From Paramecium pentaurelia (taxonomy: Eukaryota; Ciliophora; Oligohymenophorea; Peniculida; Parameciidae), in contig CAJJDO010000015.1 of the NCBI GenBank assembly GCA_905183005.1, positions 198,587 through 262,586 on the forward strand: DNA of 64,000 nt, written 5' to 3'. A program made the translations under genes and the position numbers. The notes below the pieces were generated by a model, which had not been told where the DNA came from, made no database searches, and was given only the letters and a program-made list of their open reading frames with translations. Positions 11,326 through 25,032 of the stretch are shown here, piece after piece; the stretch's first letter is position 1, and every line of letters starts with the position of its first letter.

Positions 11326-12418
11326 TCAGAATTTATAATCATTAGGTCTGACCAACAATGCTTCTTGGTTCCACTCTTACATATGTTCAATTACTTAATT
11401 TATCATCCCTCTAAATCCCAATTTATGATTGTCAGTATTACTTAAGAACTATCTATACTTTTTATTATTCATCTCTCCATTGAATAGATTAATTATTGGT
11501 TTTACACACATTTAAGTTGAAACTTTACAACCAGTAGCTCTCTTTTCTTCTACAAATTCTGCATATAGCTTAATTATATATTATTAATTCTTACTATTAA
11601 TATCTCTTTTCTATTATAATTTTAATTTTCTCCTCCATAATAACGTCTATCAAAATCACTAAATATCCATGGATTTTCATGGGCTGTACGACCAATCATA
11701 ACCCCATCTACATTTGGCATAACTTAATCAATATGCTCAGTACATTTAATACCCCCATTTAAAGTAAAATTAATTTAAGGAAATTCTTTCTTTAATTCAT
11801 AAACTATTTTAAATGTATAAATAATATACCCCAATCATATTTCAATGGTGGAACTGTTCTATTTTCATGTGGATTCAACCCTTTTAAAAATGCCTTACGA
11901 GCATGCATTATAAAATGATTGACTTATCCTTCTTTGTTTACTATTTCAATAAAATTTCTAACAAATTCATATGTGTCTAAGTTATCAACTCCAAGTCTAC
12001 ACTTCACTGTACATGGTATTTTTACAGCTTCTTTCATTGTTTTCATACATTTAGCCACTAAATAAGGCTCTTTCATTAAACAAGCTCCAAATGCACCATC
12101 TTATACTCTTTCAGAAGGACATCCAACATTAAGATTAATTTCATCAAATCCTGCCAATTCTGCAATTTAAGCAGCCTTAGCCAATTTTTCAGGGTCATTA
12201 CCTCCCAATTAACAAACAACTGGATGTTCAACTTAAGAATAGTCTAATACAAGTGGAAATGGTTTTAAGACTCGACTTAAATTAATAGCATTTTCATGAA
12301 TCATCTCTGTATAGAGAACACAATTCTTAGTTAAAAGTCTAAAAAACACTCTGAAGTGTTCATAAGTAATATCTATCATAGGTGCAATAGAAATTTTATG
12401 TCTGAATGCTTACTCCAT
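11326..12418 (-). CDS. tRNA-dihydrouridine synthase
   Basis: A 346-residue flavoenzyme that reduces uridine to dihydrouridine in tRNA with NADPH. The FMN-barrel start is KISIAPMIDITYEHFR. The active-site cysteine lies in NLNVGCPSERVQDGAFG. Further barrel motifs are CTVKCRLGVD, HARKAFLKGLNP, LNGGIKC and VDGVMIGRTAHENPW. The sequence is closest to the DusA subgroup by the LNPHENR and GRTAHENPW motifs. Introns at 11804-11829 and 11569-11594 (26 nt each) restore the frame. I start at MEQAFRHK (12418); an ATG at 12457 would overlap the start of the divergent gene. Confidence 0.92.
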
Positions 12419-12455
12419 AAATAATTTAATAATGTAATCTATTCGTAAATAGCGC

Positions 12456-14734
12456 ATGAATAAAATCATGCAAGTTTAAGGTGAAGTTGGATAACATAAA
12501 GGTTATAAAGCTATAAAAATTGTATCAAATGCACATGAACTTCTAAGAAAGAGTAAATCACTTACAAATTTTATTGGAGAATTAGCCATTCAAGATGTAA
12601 GTAAAAAACTGTTGCAAGATCAATTTAACTCTATTAAAAGTTATGATATTCCAAAAGGTGAAGATAGACCAGGCATTTAATTCAAATCTGTTCATAGTAT
12701 GTATGACTTACAAGCATTAAAGATAACAAAACTATACAAAAAGAATGAAAGAAATGAGATTGAAAAACAAGTTAGATCTTAATTAGCTAAAGAGCCAGAT
12801 AAATAATTACTTCTATCTGAAATTTATGAATAGTTGGAAGACAATTCAGATGGTGAAGTACTTAAGAAGAAATAAAAAGTTAAAGAGGAATCCTTAGCAA
12901 GTCAATCAAAAGAATATGATGATTCTAAAGATTAATTGACAGATCTTAAATAATGGACAAAGAAAATGAAAGAATAAAAGAAGAAGTTATAAAATAAAAA
13001 AGATGAAAGTGATACACTAGTCCCTCTACCAAGAAGTAAAGAGAGAGCATTAACTGAAATAAAGAAGCCTTTAGTTCGTTAAAAAGGGACTAGACATTTA
13101 TAGATTGATAAATCAAATTCACCTACGAATTCTCAAAATACTCCTAAATCTTATAAGGATATTATGAAAAATGCTGTTTCTAAAACAAAATAACTTAAGA
13201 GTTTAAATGAAGATCTTAGTGTAGAAAGATCTGTTGAATAATATCTATAAAAAGCATCTACAGTAGCCTTAAATGAACTTAAAGAAATAGGTGAACTTAA
13301 TGTTGATGAAGAGAAAGGTCTTACAACTAATTTTGATTACACAAATGAAGATATCTAAAGAATGTATAATACTCTTGTAAAAGTTCAAATGTCATAATTC
13401 AAATCAGAAGCTGAGAAGGCTAAATTTTATAAAAAATAAACGTAATTAATAGCTAATAAATTAATTCAAAAGATTAAATAAAATGAATCAATTATTGATG
13501 CTAGAGTTACAGCATAAGAGAAATTAAGATTAGAAACTCATGATTTTCATGATAAAGTTATTTAAATTAAATAATTATCTTAATAATTGTAATAGGAAAT
13601 ATAAGATATGAAGGATCCTAAATTATCAAATAGTATGTAGATAAGTAAATCTAGAATGTCTTTAGTCAACCAATTTATGAATTAGTAAAACAAAGAAAAA
13701 GAATTATAATAAGATTTGAATGTCTTAAAAGAAAGTCGTATTGCTTATAAACATAAAATTCTTTTTAATAAAAAAACATTAGAATAAATAGATTCTGATA
13801 TTCAAATTAAAAAAAAAGAAAATAAAAATTTATAAAAATGTCTTATAAATTTTTATTTCTAAGTTTTAAAAAATGGTTAAGATGTTAGAAATACAGGAAT
13901 AGCTTGGGTAATATCAAGACTAAATTAACTAAATGAGAAATCTTCTTATTCTTGTTTTCCAGAATATTTAGATTAAAAATCAAAAGAATTTTTATTACAA
14001 GTATAATTTATATATAATAAAGAAAGCTCTAATGTTATAAGAAATAGATTAATTAGAAAAAGAATTGAGTGAATCTTTTAAATAATATAAACAAGAATAA
14101 TCACTTGATAATAGTTTAGCAATAATACAATAAAGCTTATCTCATAATGACTCTTTAGAAGTATCATCATTACCTTCCATATTCCCTTATGATAGTCATA
14201 AATTATCAGCTATTGATTTAACATAGGCAAGATAAGAAGCAACCAAAAGTAGTCGAAATACTTATTAACTTGATAAGTTAGGTCCAATTACATTAGGTTT
14301 AACAAATGAAGATGTGGAGAATTTGGAAAATATGTTAACAAGATTAAATTAAAAGAATTTACCAGTTACAAATGGAACTCTAATTTATAGAGAAACTTAA
14401 AAAAGAATAAAACAACATATAAAATAATAAGGATCTATGGATGTGTCTTAAATTAATGATTAATCAACAGTATTAAAAGAATAAGCCATTCATTCTTATG
14501 ATAAATGTAATTCTTAATTAAATAAATTAAAAATAAAAGTAAATCATAAAATAAATTAAGTTATCGCATTTAGATGATGAATAAGTAACTAGAATTGTAA
14601 AAGAATTTGACTATAAGAATTATAGTAAAAGATTTAGTATAGATCCAATAACAGTAATATCTTGTTTAGTGGGAGGACCTCGATGTGATAGAGAGATTGT
14701 GAAATAGGGGATGAAGAAAATTCATTATGATTGA
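12456..14734 (+). CDS. Coiled-coil protein, unrecognised
   Basis: A 744-residue, mostly helical and glutamine/lysine-rich protein. Coiled-coil stretches run at about 95-190 (ERNEIEKQVRSQLAKE), 270-470 (KSEAEKAKFYKKQTQLIANK; KDPKLSNSMQISKSRMS) and 515-560. The N-terminus (IVSNAHELLRKSKSLTNFIG) may be a small folded unit. Two 22-nt introns (14001-14022, 14539-14560) are needed near the 3' end. No named domain recognised; cytoskeletal or ciliary use is only a guess from composition. It is divergent from the Dus gene with under 40 bp between starts, so the two share a promoter region. Confidence 0.75.
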
Positions 14735-14792
14735 ATTAGAGTACTTGATTAAATTAATATAATTACAATAACTAAAATTATAAAAATTAAAT

Positions 14793-17191
14793 TCAACTCC
14801 ATAGTTCATCATCTGATTTTTATTTCATCTTCTTTTACTAAGGAATAAGTAGATTATTTGATTTAGAAGGCTTAGAAATCAATTTACTAATGATTTCTTA
14901 ATTTTTTAAATTAGGTGATTCTTATTAATTCTTTTAAATAGTTCTCTTAGGTGATCCCTCTTTTTCTGATAATATATTTTATAGTTTTTATAACTCTTAA
15001 GCAACCATAGATAAAGAATTTGCATTAGCAGGTTTTGTTAATAAGACTAATATGATATCAACAGATTCTAAAATATAAAGTAATTATACTTTTTGCTTAA
15101 TCAATTGTATTATCATTTTCATATTTTTATATCTGATTTTAAAGAGAAGTAACTTCTTTTTTATATCTCTCTTATTCAATTTTACTAATTTTCAAGTCTA
15201 ATTGTAATTTAGTATTGATCTCAATTAAATTTTTTAATTCATATTATGACATTGCATCTGATTAATGATGAATAGTAGATTATTATGGTAATGTTTAAAT
15301 ATAACTATTTGAAGAAGGATCAGCAACTAACAACATTTTAGATGATGGCATTTCAGATAAAAGTAATTATTGTTTTGTATTAATTGTGTTAAGATTAGTA
15401 TTCATAATAAAATTATTAGGAATTTCTAAATTATTTTTATTAATAATATCTTCTAATTATTCAACTCTAGATTATTTTGTTTAAATTATATCTTCTAATT
15501 CTTTTTATAGTTTTTCATAAGCATCTAATTCTTCTTGTAATTATAGAATAGTTTCATCCCTTTCATTAAGTCTATTTGTCAAAGCAATCATAATATCTCT
15601 TTACTTTAATAATAATTATTTATATTTGTCTGTCTAAGCTTTATCTTCTTCAATATTTTATCTCTCTTTTTCTAATTCTTACAATTTCTCTTAATATTAT
15701 TCTCTTATCAATTTCTATTGTTTTTCTAAAGCATTTTAAAATTAAGGAGTTTCTTCAATTTTTTATCCTCCAACAAGCATTTATGAATTTAAAGAAGAAA
15801 TCTTCTCTTCTAATTATTTTCTCAATTATCTCTCTTAATCTAAATCTTTGCTTCTTTATTCATATGCACTTTAAACCTCTTATTTATCTTCTAAAGCTTT
15901 CTGTCTTTCTCTTTCTAATTCAGAAACCATATTATCAAGAGGTAATTTACTTCTTTCATCTAATTCTTACTTTAATTTCTATATTTCTAATTAATATTTT
16001 CTAAGTAATGCTCCTTGATCTTAATCTTAATTAACCATAGGTGTATTTTTTATGTTTTTAGCTCTGTTTGCAAATTTTAAAGTTGATAAAGATTCACTGA
16101 ATGCATCAATAGCTGGAGATATCATTGCCATAAAAGTAGTTTTACAATTTCCTCCTAGTGAATCTTCTAATAATCTTGTTATTTTAGAATCTCTATATGG
16201 AATATGTGATTTTGGTTATTTCAATTCTGTTAATGCAGCGATAACATTTCCTAAAGCAGAAAGGGATTGATTAATTTTTTTTGATTCCTCTAAACGAATA
16301 CCTGTTGCTCCAGTAACTCTTACTCTTTCACTACCTGCTAAATCGACTAAGTTTAATTTTCCTACTTTTGCTCTTTTACCATCTGGTGTTTCTTCAATTT
16401 ATTCAACTGTAATAATGAAAACTGCATGACTACGAGATGAAGTATCATTCATTCTTGTACTTGCAGTAACTCTTTTAGCATTACCTCTTCTCATTAATTA
16501 ATAGATTTCAGGTGGTGAACGTACAGCCCATTCTGATAAATTTTCTACAAAGACTCCTCTTTTTTTATCTTCTCTAATATTTAATTATTAATGATCAGGT
16601 CTCAAGAGATCACTGATAGATTCATTATAAATTTATAAATATGATGCTCTAACCATGAATGTAGTACTAGAATTAGATTTCATTTAAATATGGGTGAAAA
16701 TACTATGGAGGGATCGAGGTATTATTCCTAATTAATCAGAATTGGGAGTAAATGAAAATCCATGCATTGTGTAAGTTTTACCAGTTCCGGTCTGACCATA
16801 GGCCATAATGGTGGAATTATATCCCTTCGATAGGAATTCCATACTGTACTTAGAGTGTAGAATCAACAGACAAAGCTGCAGTAGTCTCATAGACTTCCAC
16901 TTAAGTGCTTTCTTAATCATAAACATAATCAAAGGTAAACTGATGGATAGTGTAGTTGGCTGGATTTTAAACAAAAGCTTCTAAATCTTCATCTGGTACT
17001 AATTCGATAGAATGATAATCAAAGATGCATAACTATTGATTATCAGGTGCTGCTTGGACCTTGGATTAGTTAAGAGATAGAGTTACAGTGGATATAAATT
17101 TGCCATCTTTGATTTCTCTTGCCATAGGAGGTCTAACTCTAATAACAACTCTTAAATTTTCATTTGAGCCTTCCTTATCTCTTGGTTTCAT
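14793..17191 (-). CDS. Kinesin motor protein
   Basis: A 783-residue kinesin with an N-terminal motor of about 380 residues: NLRVVIRVRPPM, P-loop AYGQTGTGKTYTMHGF, switch I NDTSSRSHAVFII, switch II LNLVDLAGSERV, and YRDSKITRLLEDSLGGN. The neck begins LKFANRAKNIKN. A glutamine-rich coiled-coil stalk follows (ALLRKYQLEIQKLKQEL onward) with a short basic tail ending DDELWS. The motor hydrolyses ATP to walk on or remodel microtubules; an N-terminal motor suggests plus-end movement. Intron 16825-16849 sits just before the P-loop and is certain from homology; 15068-15089 lies in the tail. Subfamily not assigned. Confidence 0.94.
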
Positions 17192-17375
17192 TTGAATTGT
17201 CCTATTAATAATTAATAATTAATAAATTTTATTTATATCTTTGATATATGACAGTTATAGTAAATTAAGATATTGAGTAAGCTTAAACTTAATAATAATT
17301 AAAAAGAAAACATAATTAAATGTAGATAGGTAATTATAAAAGCATTTATATATCATCATAATTATTTTATTAATT

Positions 17376-19218
17376 TCATTTATTCTTTAACAAAACCTTT
17401 TTACCTAAAAAGTATCCTCCTGTTAACATAAATGCCAGGAGTGTTATTACACTAGCTAATTCAACAATGGGTAGACTATTTTGTTTTTTCAATAATTATA
17501 TTTAAGATTCAGAATAACCAAATGGACTATTATAAGGATAATGGATACTTTTAATGTAAGATATCATTGATTTAACTAATTTAATCCCAGAAAGATTTCT
17601 GATCATTATAAGATAATTTTGGAATAAGTTGAGCAGTTTCAAATTAACAATTTTGATCAATAAGTAAAAAGTCTATTATACTTAATCTTCTTTTTTCAAT
17701 TTATTATTCAGCTTCTAATTCATCATATAAACTAATAGCATATGTTTTATTTTGAATAGTTGTTATAATTAGTGGTAGATTACCAAATTATTTTTCAAGT
17801 TAACCCTAAGAGATAAATAAGAGTATACATGTTTTTTTCTGGTCACAATAGCAATATGGAACACTTTTCTATCAATACTTTTTTAAACAGAAGACCAAGA
17901 ATTCTTTCTATTTTATTCCTTAAATGTATCAGATAATTTAATTTCAATTCCAATATAACACAACAACTTGTATGCTTCTTTATAATTAAAGAAGGAAAAG
18001 GCACTTGGATATCATGATTTGAATACTTCCACATTGCCAACCATTAGGTTAAATTAATAATATCTTATTCTTATGGATAATATTAATTTAGATGAGGAAA
18101 ATTAGTTCTATACATTACTGGATAAAAAATATCATCAAATTATTTCTGATTTAAAGTATTTTTTAATTAAGATATGGAATTGCATCTTATTTCAAATATC
18201 TATTTCAATTTAGATAAAGCAATATCACTTAATTCAACAGTTTAACCTGCATCTTAATCAAATATTAATCTAATTTCTATATAAATTAATACTCATTTGT
18301 AAATATACTCTCATCTAAAGTTAAATCATCTTTGTATCTAAAAAAGCGTAAAATAGTCCAGCAAATTTAAATCTTCATTAATTCAATTCCTCTTTTTTGT
18401 AATGCTATAAATCCTTCTAAAGTAATAACTTTTTTATTTGAATTATCATGTAATTCTTCTTCAATCATATCTTTTATTCCAGCAATATCACTATAATCTA
18501 ATTATCTTTTAAACACTTTTTTTTAGAATTTCTCTAATTCTGCATCACTCCATACTCCATCTCCATCTCTATCACAAATTCTAAATATTCTAGTCAATGC
18601 TTTTTTAAATCCTTCTGTTAATGACTTTTCTGCAATACTATAAATTGGAGCTAATGGATAGAGAAATGATCTTTAAGCACAATTTATTACATCATATATA
18701 CCTTATTATTTTATAGATGAACATTCAATTCCCATTTCAACAGACTATATTAATTCAATTTTAATACATTGAAATCCTTTACTAATTATTTGATAACTTT
18801 AAAGATTCTATGATAATCTCGATCATCTTCTAAACCTAATAAATCAAGCTTATTTCCAACTATTATTACAGGCTATTTATATTCTTTATCTCTTAATTCT
18901 TTTAGCCAAAATCTTTTCAATCTTTCACTTGATCCGTCATCATCAATTGCATACATCAAAAGTATGACATCAGCTATCTAAACTTCCTGAGGTAATTAAT
19001 GTGGAGCACATTTTGTATCTATTAGAGTAGTTATACATTCAGGATGGTTAAGCATATCAGGAGGTAAGCTGATAGGTTGATGTTTATCTAAAACAGATGC
19101 TTTGTTTGATATTTAATTTAATAATGCAGAAACAAATGATGATTTCCCAACACCACCTAATATTAATCAATTTCTTACTATCTCCAATTAAAACAAGTTT
19201 GAGATCTCTCTTTTTCAT
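17376..19218 (-). CDS. RHOT/Miro: Mitochondrial Rho GTPase (Miro)
   Basis: A 568-residue tail-anchored protein of the mitochondrial outer membrane that couples mitochondria to motors. Order seen: GTPase 1 with P-loop IGDSGVGKSSFVSALL and specificity loop VGNKLDLLG; EF-hand 1 ICDRDGDGVWSDAELE; a second EF-like loop IFDQDAGQTVELSD; a C-terminal GTPase-like domain; and a final transmembrane helix LASVITLLAFMLTGGYF before KKVLLKNK. Six introns of 22-23 nt were placed (19157-19178, 18745-18767, 18270-18292, 18004-18026, 17806-17828, 17527-17548). The second GTPase shows no GxxxxGK[S/T] loop. Confidence 0.92.
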
Positions 19219-19665
19219 TTTTTAATTATATATATATATATATATTAATGAATATACAATTATTAACCACCTAATTAATTTATATTTATGATCCATTATA
19301 TTCTAAATATACATATTTATAGAAATAAGAAATTAATTTTACTAACCTTTATTAATAATTCATATAATTAATCAACCAAAAATTACAATCATTTTATATA
19401 TTTATAACAATTAATACAAGAATTACTCTATTGTTATTAATTAAAAACATAATATATATATATATTCATTATTCATAAACAAATAATAAATCAGAATTAT
19501 TTAATAATACTCTATTTCAAACTCAAATTATTTAGATTTATCTACTTATTTAACATTTTGTATAGAGATATAAATAATTTGAATTATTAAAGATGTCTAT
19601 TTTAATTCATTACTTTGATTTTTTAAATATAATATTATGTGTGAATTTCTTATATTCATAAAATT
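19219..19665. other. Divergent intergenic region with TA microsatellites
   Basis: This 447-bp promoter region lies between Miro (minus) and the IQ-like gene (plus). It contains alternating TA runs near 19228-19246 and 19450-19465. No ORF of interest and no RNA gene is seen. Confidence 0.6.
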
Positions 19666-21600
19666 ATGATTAATAATATGATAATAAAAAACAACGAATA
19701 AAGAGCATCGATAAATAAATCTCAAATAAGTATTGTCAGCCCAATTAGAAAGTAATAAAGATTTTTACTCTCTCTAGATCTTCATCTACATTTTTGTTAA
19801 CATCAAATTAATACATTAAGAGCTTTAAAGAAATCAGTCCAAAACAATAAGAATTGAATCGGGTTCTAAATTACAATATAAATTAATCACAATCTGCCAA
19901 TTCATCAATGTATTCTATTGAATGTACTACAACCTAATCTAAAAACAAAAATCGAATTAATTTAGGTGATATTAGTTCAAAATTTATGTAACTAGATGAT
20001 GAAATAATAGAAGTTTATAGTGAATTTGAAAAAAACTATAGATCTATTAATTAATTAGAGAAGTTAGAACCTATTTCTTATTAGAATAATTAGTATTTAG
20101 AAATTAAACGTAAAAACACAAATTAATTAATTCAAACTCATGATAGTTTAATATAATCAGATCTAATGCATGGAGATTAAAATCGAATTAAAATAACTAG
20201 ATTTAAATTTAATTATTTTAGAATGAAATTAAGAGGCAAAGTATCTCCTATTCATGTCTTTTTTAATGTTCCAGATAGAGTTTAAACATCATCTCTAAAA
20301 ATATTCTTATCTACAAAAGCAGAATTTCCTACTAAATTCAATGCTGAATATATTATACATTCTCGCTTTGCAAAAATCTATTCAGAAAAAAATTAACATT
20401 ATTTCAGTGAAGAATATTTATTTATTACTCTTTATTCAGAAATTGATTTTGAATTCTCTATTAACTTTTCATTTGGTAATTCATAAATAATCAAATCTCC
20501 TGTTAAATAATAATTAGAGCCTTCTGAATTAATTTAAGACAATTACCCTTTAACTCATAAACCTCAACCAAAAGATAAGATTTTAGGAAATCTTTCAGTA
20601 ACACACCACTAAGTTAGCCATAGATTAAATAAGATACTTTCAGTATAATCAGAAAGATTATAAAAATAAAAAATGGCTAAATCTATGAGATAATCTCTTA
20701 TAGAAGATAAATAATTAGATAAAATATCAAAATTATTAGTAAAGGATTAAATAATTTAATTTAGAGAAATTGAAAAATAAATTAAATAGAAAAAGGCATT
20801 AGTATAATTTGCTTAAAAAAATTGGATTCAAATATTTGGTTTATTCCTTATTACTGAATATATATATACATGCTTATAAGAATAAAGAAGAAAATAAAAA
20901 GTTGTAGCAAAAGGAAAATTATTAGTATGGGCACTTAAAACAAAAGCATTGATAGATGTTAAAGAATATGGTGAAAATGCAAAAGATAGAACAATATTTA
21001 AATGTAGATGTGTTATCAATAGCTTTACAAGTATAATTAGATCTAAAACAAAATAAAAAGCTGAATTTGTTATCACTAAATTTATGGATAGAATTCTTCT
21101 TTTTTTAACAATTCTCAACAAACATCAAAGTACACTTAATAAAGGTACAAAATTTTATAATATTTTATATAGTAATGTTTATATAAAGAAAGTTTCGTCT
21201 TCTCAAAACAAAAAAAAGATTATTCAGAGATAAATTTTGGAAATTAATCAAAGAAAATATTGCTGATATTGTTTATGATTTAAAAAGATAAAAAGAAAAC
21301 TAATTCTTTTTTGAAAAACAACAAGTAGTAATTGATGTGTAAAATATATATCTCATTTCTTTAGACCTGTTATGAATTAAGTGATTGATGAATACAACAA
21401 AAAATAAAGAATTCTTTGGATTGAATACATTTAACATACATATTTAGAAAAAGATTAAAAAAGAGTATATATTTATTATTATTTAGAAAATCCATGAAAC
21501 AGCACTTAATTTGAAAGAGCCTAAAATTTATGATTTACCAAATAGAAATGAGCTTAGTCTTCTTATAGAATAATATGCCAAATTAAAAAAAATACTTTGA
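19666..21600 (+). CDS. IQ-motif-like protein, unrecognised
   Basis: A 610-residue protein. The N-terminal 250 residues are serine/asparagine-rich. A folded part follows (GKVSPIHVFFNVPDRVQTSS, YLFITLYSEIDFEFSINFSF), then a basic helical region with an IQ-like segment, MFIQRKFRLLKTKKRLFR, that could bind calmodulin. Four introns were placed (19752-19777, 21145-21172, 21339-21364, 21465-21486); each restores an otherwise broken frame. An in-frame ATG at 19678 is an alternative start. I know no exact family; calmodulin binding is an inference from the motif alone. Confidence 0.72.
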
Positions 21601-21619
21601 TTATAATTAATTTATTTAA

Positions 21620-22090
21620 ATGGGAAATTTTTGTAAAACACCATCACTCACAATAAATACTGAAGTTTGTGATGAATATATTGGTCATAAAACTATATTG
21701 TCTACAAATAATAGAGCCATTTTTAATGAGATATACAAGCAAGAACAAAATGAATCAATATATAAATTACAATAACCATTAATCACACAACTACCATTCA
21801 TAAGTTTAGATCTAATAGAGCCAAATCAATTTATTCCTTAAATTAAAGTAAACAGAAGAACTCTAAGTTTTGTTAAAGAGAAATCACCCAAAGATGATAA
21901 CAGAAGCAGAACTACTTCTTAAAAGATTAAAATTGAAAATTTCTAAAATTCTAATCAACCAATCAAATCATCTCTTAAATCACTAAACTCAAAATAAGGA
22001 AGCTCATAAAAAAGTTAAAAGTCAGTAAGATGGGGAAGTGATTTAAGTGTCATTGTTAAATTAATACATTACTAAAATTAATTGGTTTGA
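21620..22090 (+). CDS. Small MG-start protein, candidate for lipid anchoring
   Basis: A 156-residue intronless ORF starting MGNFCKTPS. Gly2 plus Cys5 is the usual context for N-myristoylation with nearby palmitoylation, so membrane attachment is likely by inference. The rest is polar and serine/lysine-rich, ending near KSVRWGSDLS. KSVRW fits the loose RVxF docking pattern of protein phosphatase 1. It starts only 20 bp after the upstream gene's stop. Family not recognised. Confidence 0.62.
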
Positions 22091-22516
22091 ATTAATTATA
22101 AATTTTCCTTCATCAATACTAAATCAATTTATTAAGGTATAATTTATATTTATTGTATCTGAATCATTTCTGATACTATTTTAAATAAAAATGATTTTAT
22201 TAAAAATAATAGTAATTTTTTTATAATATAAATTAATGAAAATTAATTTAGATTTTAATAATACTGCCTTAAAATTTTTAGTGTTTAATCTTAAAATAAA
22301 AATAACTAAAAAAGTTAATATTAATATCTGATAATTCTTATAATATTAATAATTAATTTCTGAGAATCTATGAAAATCATTCAATAACCAATTTAATTGA
22401 TAGAAATACTTTAAATTAATATATATGATAAAATATTTATCAATTATTAAACAAATAATCAGAGTAATATATATAAATTGAATAAGTATTTTAATATCAT
22501 AAGAATTTTAAAATAA
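22091..22516. other. Convergent intergenic region, AT-rich
   Basis: This is the shared 3' flank of two convergent genes. Only short AT-rich sequence is seen, with no ORF, RNA gene or repeat I can support. Confidence 0.6.
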
Positions 22517-25032
22517 TCATTTTTTTTCTTAAGAAATAGGCTATTGTTTATTTCTTTCTTGCTACTCACAAATAGCTAAATGAATTTTCCAGTTTAATCC
22601 AATAGCTTTGTAACATAATGGACAAGTATCACCATGTGATATATTACATACTTTTTAATTTTAATGTTCAGCTAATTGATTTTCTAATACTGCACATCCA
22701 CAACTAATATATAAATAAAAATAATAAAATTACGTTTCACATTATCTATAATTTTTAGCAAATTCACATTCTTCAAAATGATGATTAGTTAATTGAGAGA
22801 CTTCTACAACTTATGCACATGATAAACAAGTTGTGAGCATGACACATTCCTTCCATAAATGCATATCAAGCTTTTAACTTTAAATGAATTCTTTATTTTC
22901 AATACCACAAAATTCACAAGCTTGTGTTATTTACTAAAAAACTTAATCAGGATTATTTTGTTATTATTTCTTTTTTGGTTATGGTTTTTTTTCTTATTCA
23001 AAAGATGTTTAAACATTACCTCCATTATCTATTTTATAGAATAATTCTTCTAGAATTTATTATTATGCAGGTCTAATTCCTTTTATGCTTTCTCTTACTT
23101 TATCTGCTTAATTTTTATAAATTTCAGTTATAATATAAATAGCACAAGTTCTAACTTATTCAGCAGAATGATCTAAATATTTAATAGCTACATCCATAAC
23201 AGGATTATAAGGAACTCTTTCATTATTAATTTTATATTTTTAGATTAAGTTATAAATTAACATTAATCTTGCTTAAATGTGTCTAACTGATGATAATTAT
23301 AAATTTGGTTTTGTAGTAATACCTTTTACTAAATGATTGATTACTCCAGCACTACCCATAATCTATGTTTCAGCTAGAGTTAATAAAATCTTTTTGCATT
23401 CCTCTTTATGTCTCTCATTAATATCACCCATTTTCTCCATAAGAATCTAAGTTTATGAACATATAATACCAATACAATATTATCTAAAATTATTGGACTT
23501 TCATCATTTAATTTATTTGGTTTCAATTTAAGTAGGGTTTATTACATTAGTTATAGACTTGCATAAACTACTTTGTCTGCTTTATCTTAAATGCCTTTAT
23601 AAATTAATAATAAAGTAGCTTAAAAGGCTCCATCAATATTAGAAATATTAATTTAAGTTGGATTGTTAAATTGTTCAATTAGCCATCTTATACCTTCCTC
23701 TCTACGGGCCCAATTCTTAGAGAAATAGTTTTTACAGAAATCTATTCCATAATATGGTTTTATAGCCTCAACTTATTTTTAATTTTCAGAACTCAATTCT
23801 TCAATTTGTTATTTACTTTTATCTACTTCTGAATATTCTTCCTAAATCTAATTATTATTATTTTATTTGTTTTTTAAAGCTGGAATTACCATTTCATCAT
23901 AATTTAACAATTTTTCATTTTTAAGTTATTAATCAAAAGAAGTAGGTTATTAATAACTTGTATTTGCATTCTCATTTTAATTATTTGTAATATGAGTAAT
24001 GTTATTGTTATTATTTAATTATTCAATTAAATATGTTTATTCTTCTTAAGGCATTCTATCAAAACTATCCTCAATTATCTTATTATTATCTACTTATTTG
24101 ATTGATGGTTTTGAGTTTCTTCTATCTTCATAATTATCTGTTTGTTCACCTAATTCTTATTGCCTAATCTTGTCAATATTTGGTTTATATTCATTGCCTT
24201 GTTCATCTATAAGTCCATTTTCAATTTTCAATTTATAAATTTATTCTTTAATTGCTTCTGCCTAATCATAATCTTCATTTTATAACACTTCCTTTTTTCT
24301 CTCTTCCAAATCTCTCAATTAAACTCCCAATGATCTTAGTTGAGTTATTCTATTTTTTAGTTTTTTAGCTTCTTAATAGTTTTCCTACTTGATTGCATAA
24401 TCTTTGGACTCTCATATTAAGGAATACTTTACATGTTCAAGTGCAATAATATGTGCCAATAATTTAGTGTCAATCAATTTATCTTATTATGGATTGTATA
24501 ATTCATCTAAGACCTTATCTTAAACCTTATTTGATTTTTTAGGTGGAGGAAGTTCTGCCTTTTCACCATAAATTCTAATTGCTACAATACCAACTTGATT
24601 AAATGGATTAAACTTATTTTCATGATTACGATGGACCAATAGTTTTAAATAGTTGCAATTAGATTCATCTATAGATACTGTTTTGAGCTCTCTTGCTTAC
24701 CAGTTTGATTGTTCGTTGGAATGAAATGTAAAATAGCCAATTTTTTTAAAACTTGCATTTTCTAAATCCATTCTTCCTTATAGTCTTCCAATAAAAACTT
24801 CTATCTTTGTAGGTATTTTCTTCTCGTGAGATAGAATTTACATTTTATGAACAGTTATGGCAGATTAGAATTGCAATATTAATTCTTATGGATATTAGCA
24901 AAACCTACAACTCTGCCAACCTAAAGGAGTTGATGATATTTCTAATAAATTTGATGGGGGAAACTAAGGATCTTGACTTTAAGCATAAGGTATTGTAAAA
25001 GTTATGAATCTAGTATTTTTAGGTTAATTCAT
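22517..25032 (-). CDS. CEP104: Centrosomal/ciliary tip protein CEP104
   Basis: An 812-residue protein with the CEP104 order. An N-terminal jelly-roll-like domain (about 1-155; LGWQSCRFCQYPQELILQFQ, KIEVFIGRLQGRMD) is followed by a coiled coil (YQEAKKLKNRITQLRSLG), a glutamine/asparagine-rich linker and a TOG-type tubulin-binding domain (NWARREEGIRWLIEQF). C-terminal Cys/His fingers follow (ACEFCGIENKEF; CLSCAQVVEVSQLTNHHFEE; TCPLCYKAIGLNWKIHLAIC). CEP104 sits at microtubule plus ends and ciliary tips and limits axoneme length. Introns: 24409-24432 (24 nt, with in-frame TGA), 23447-23469 and 22704-22733. An A8 run at 22985-22992 keeps frame when counted correctly. Confidence 0.9.

Noticed and set aside
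22980..22995. Possible -1 frameshift at a poly-A run in CEP104
   Set aside because: Recounting the run gives eight bases, and the zinc-finger frame then follows without any shift.
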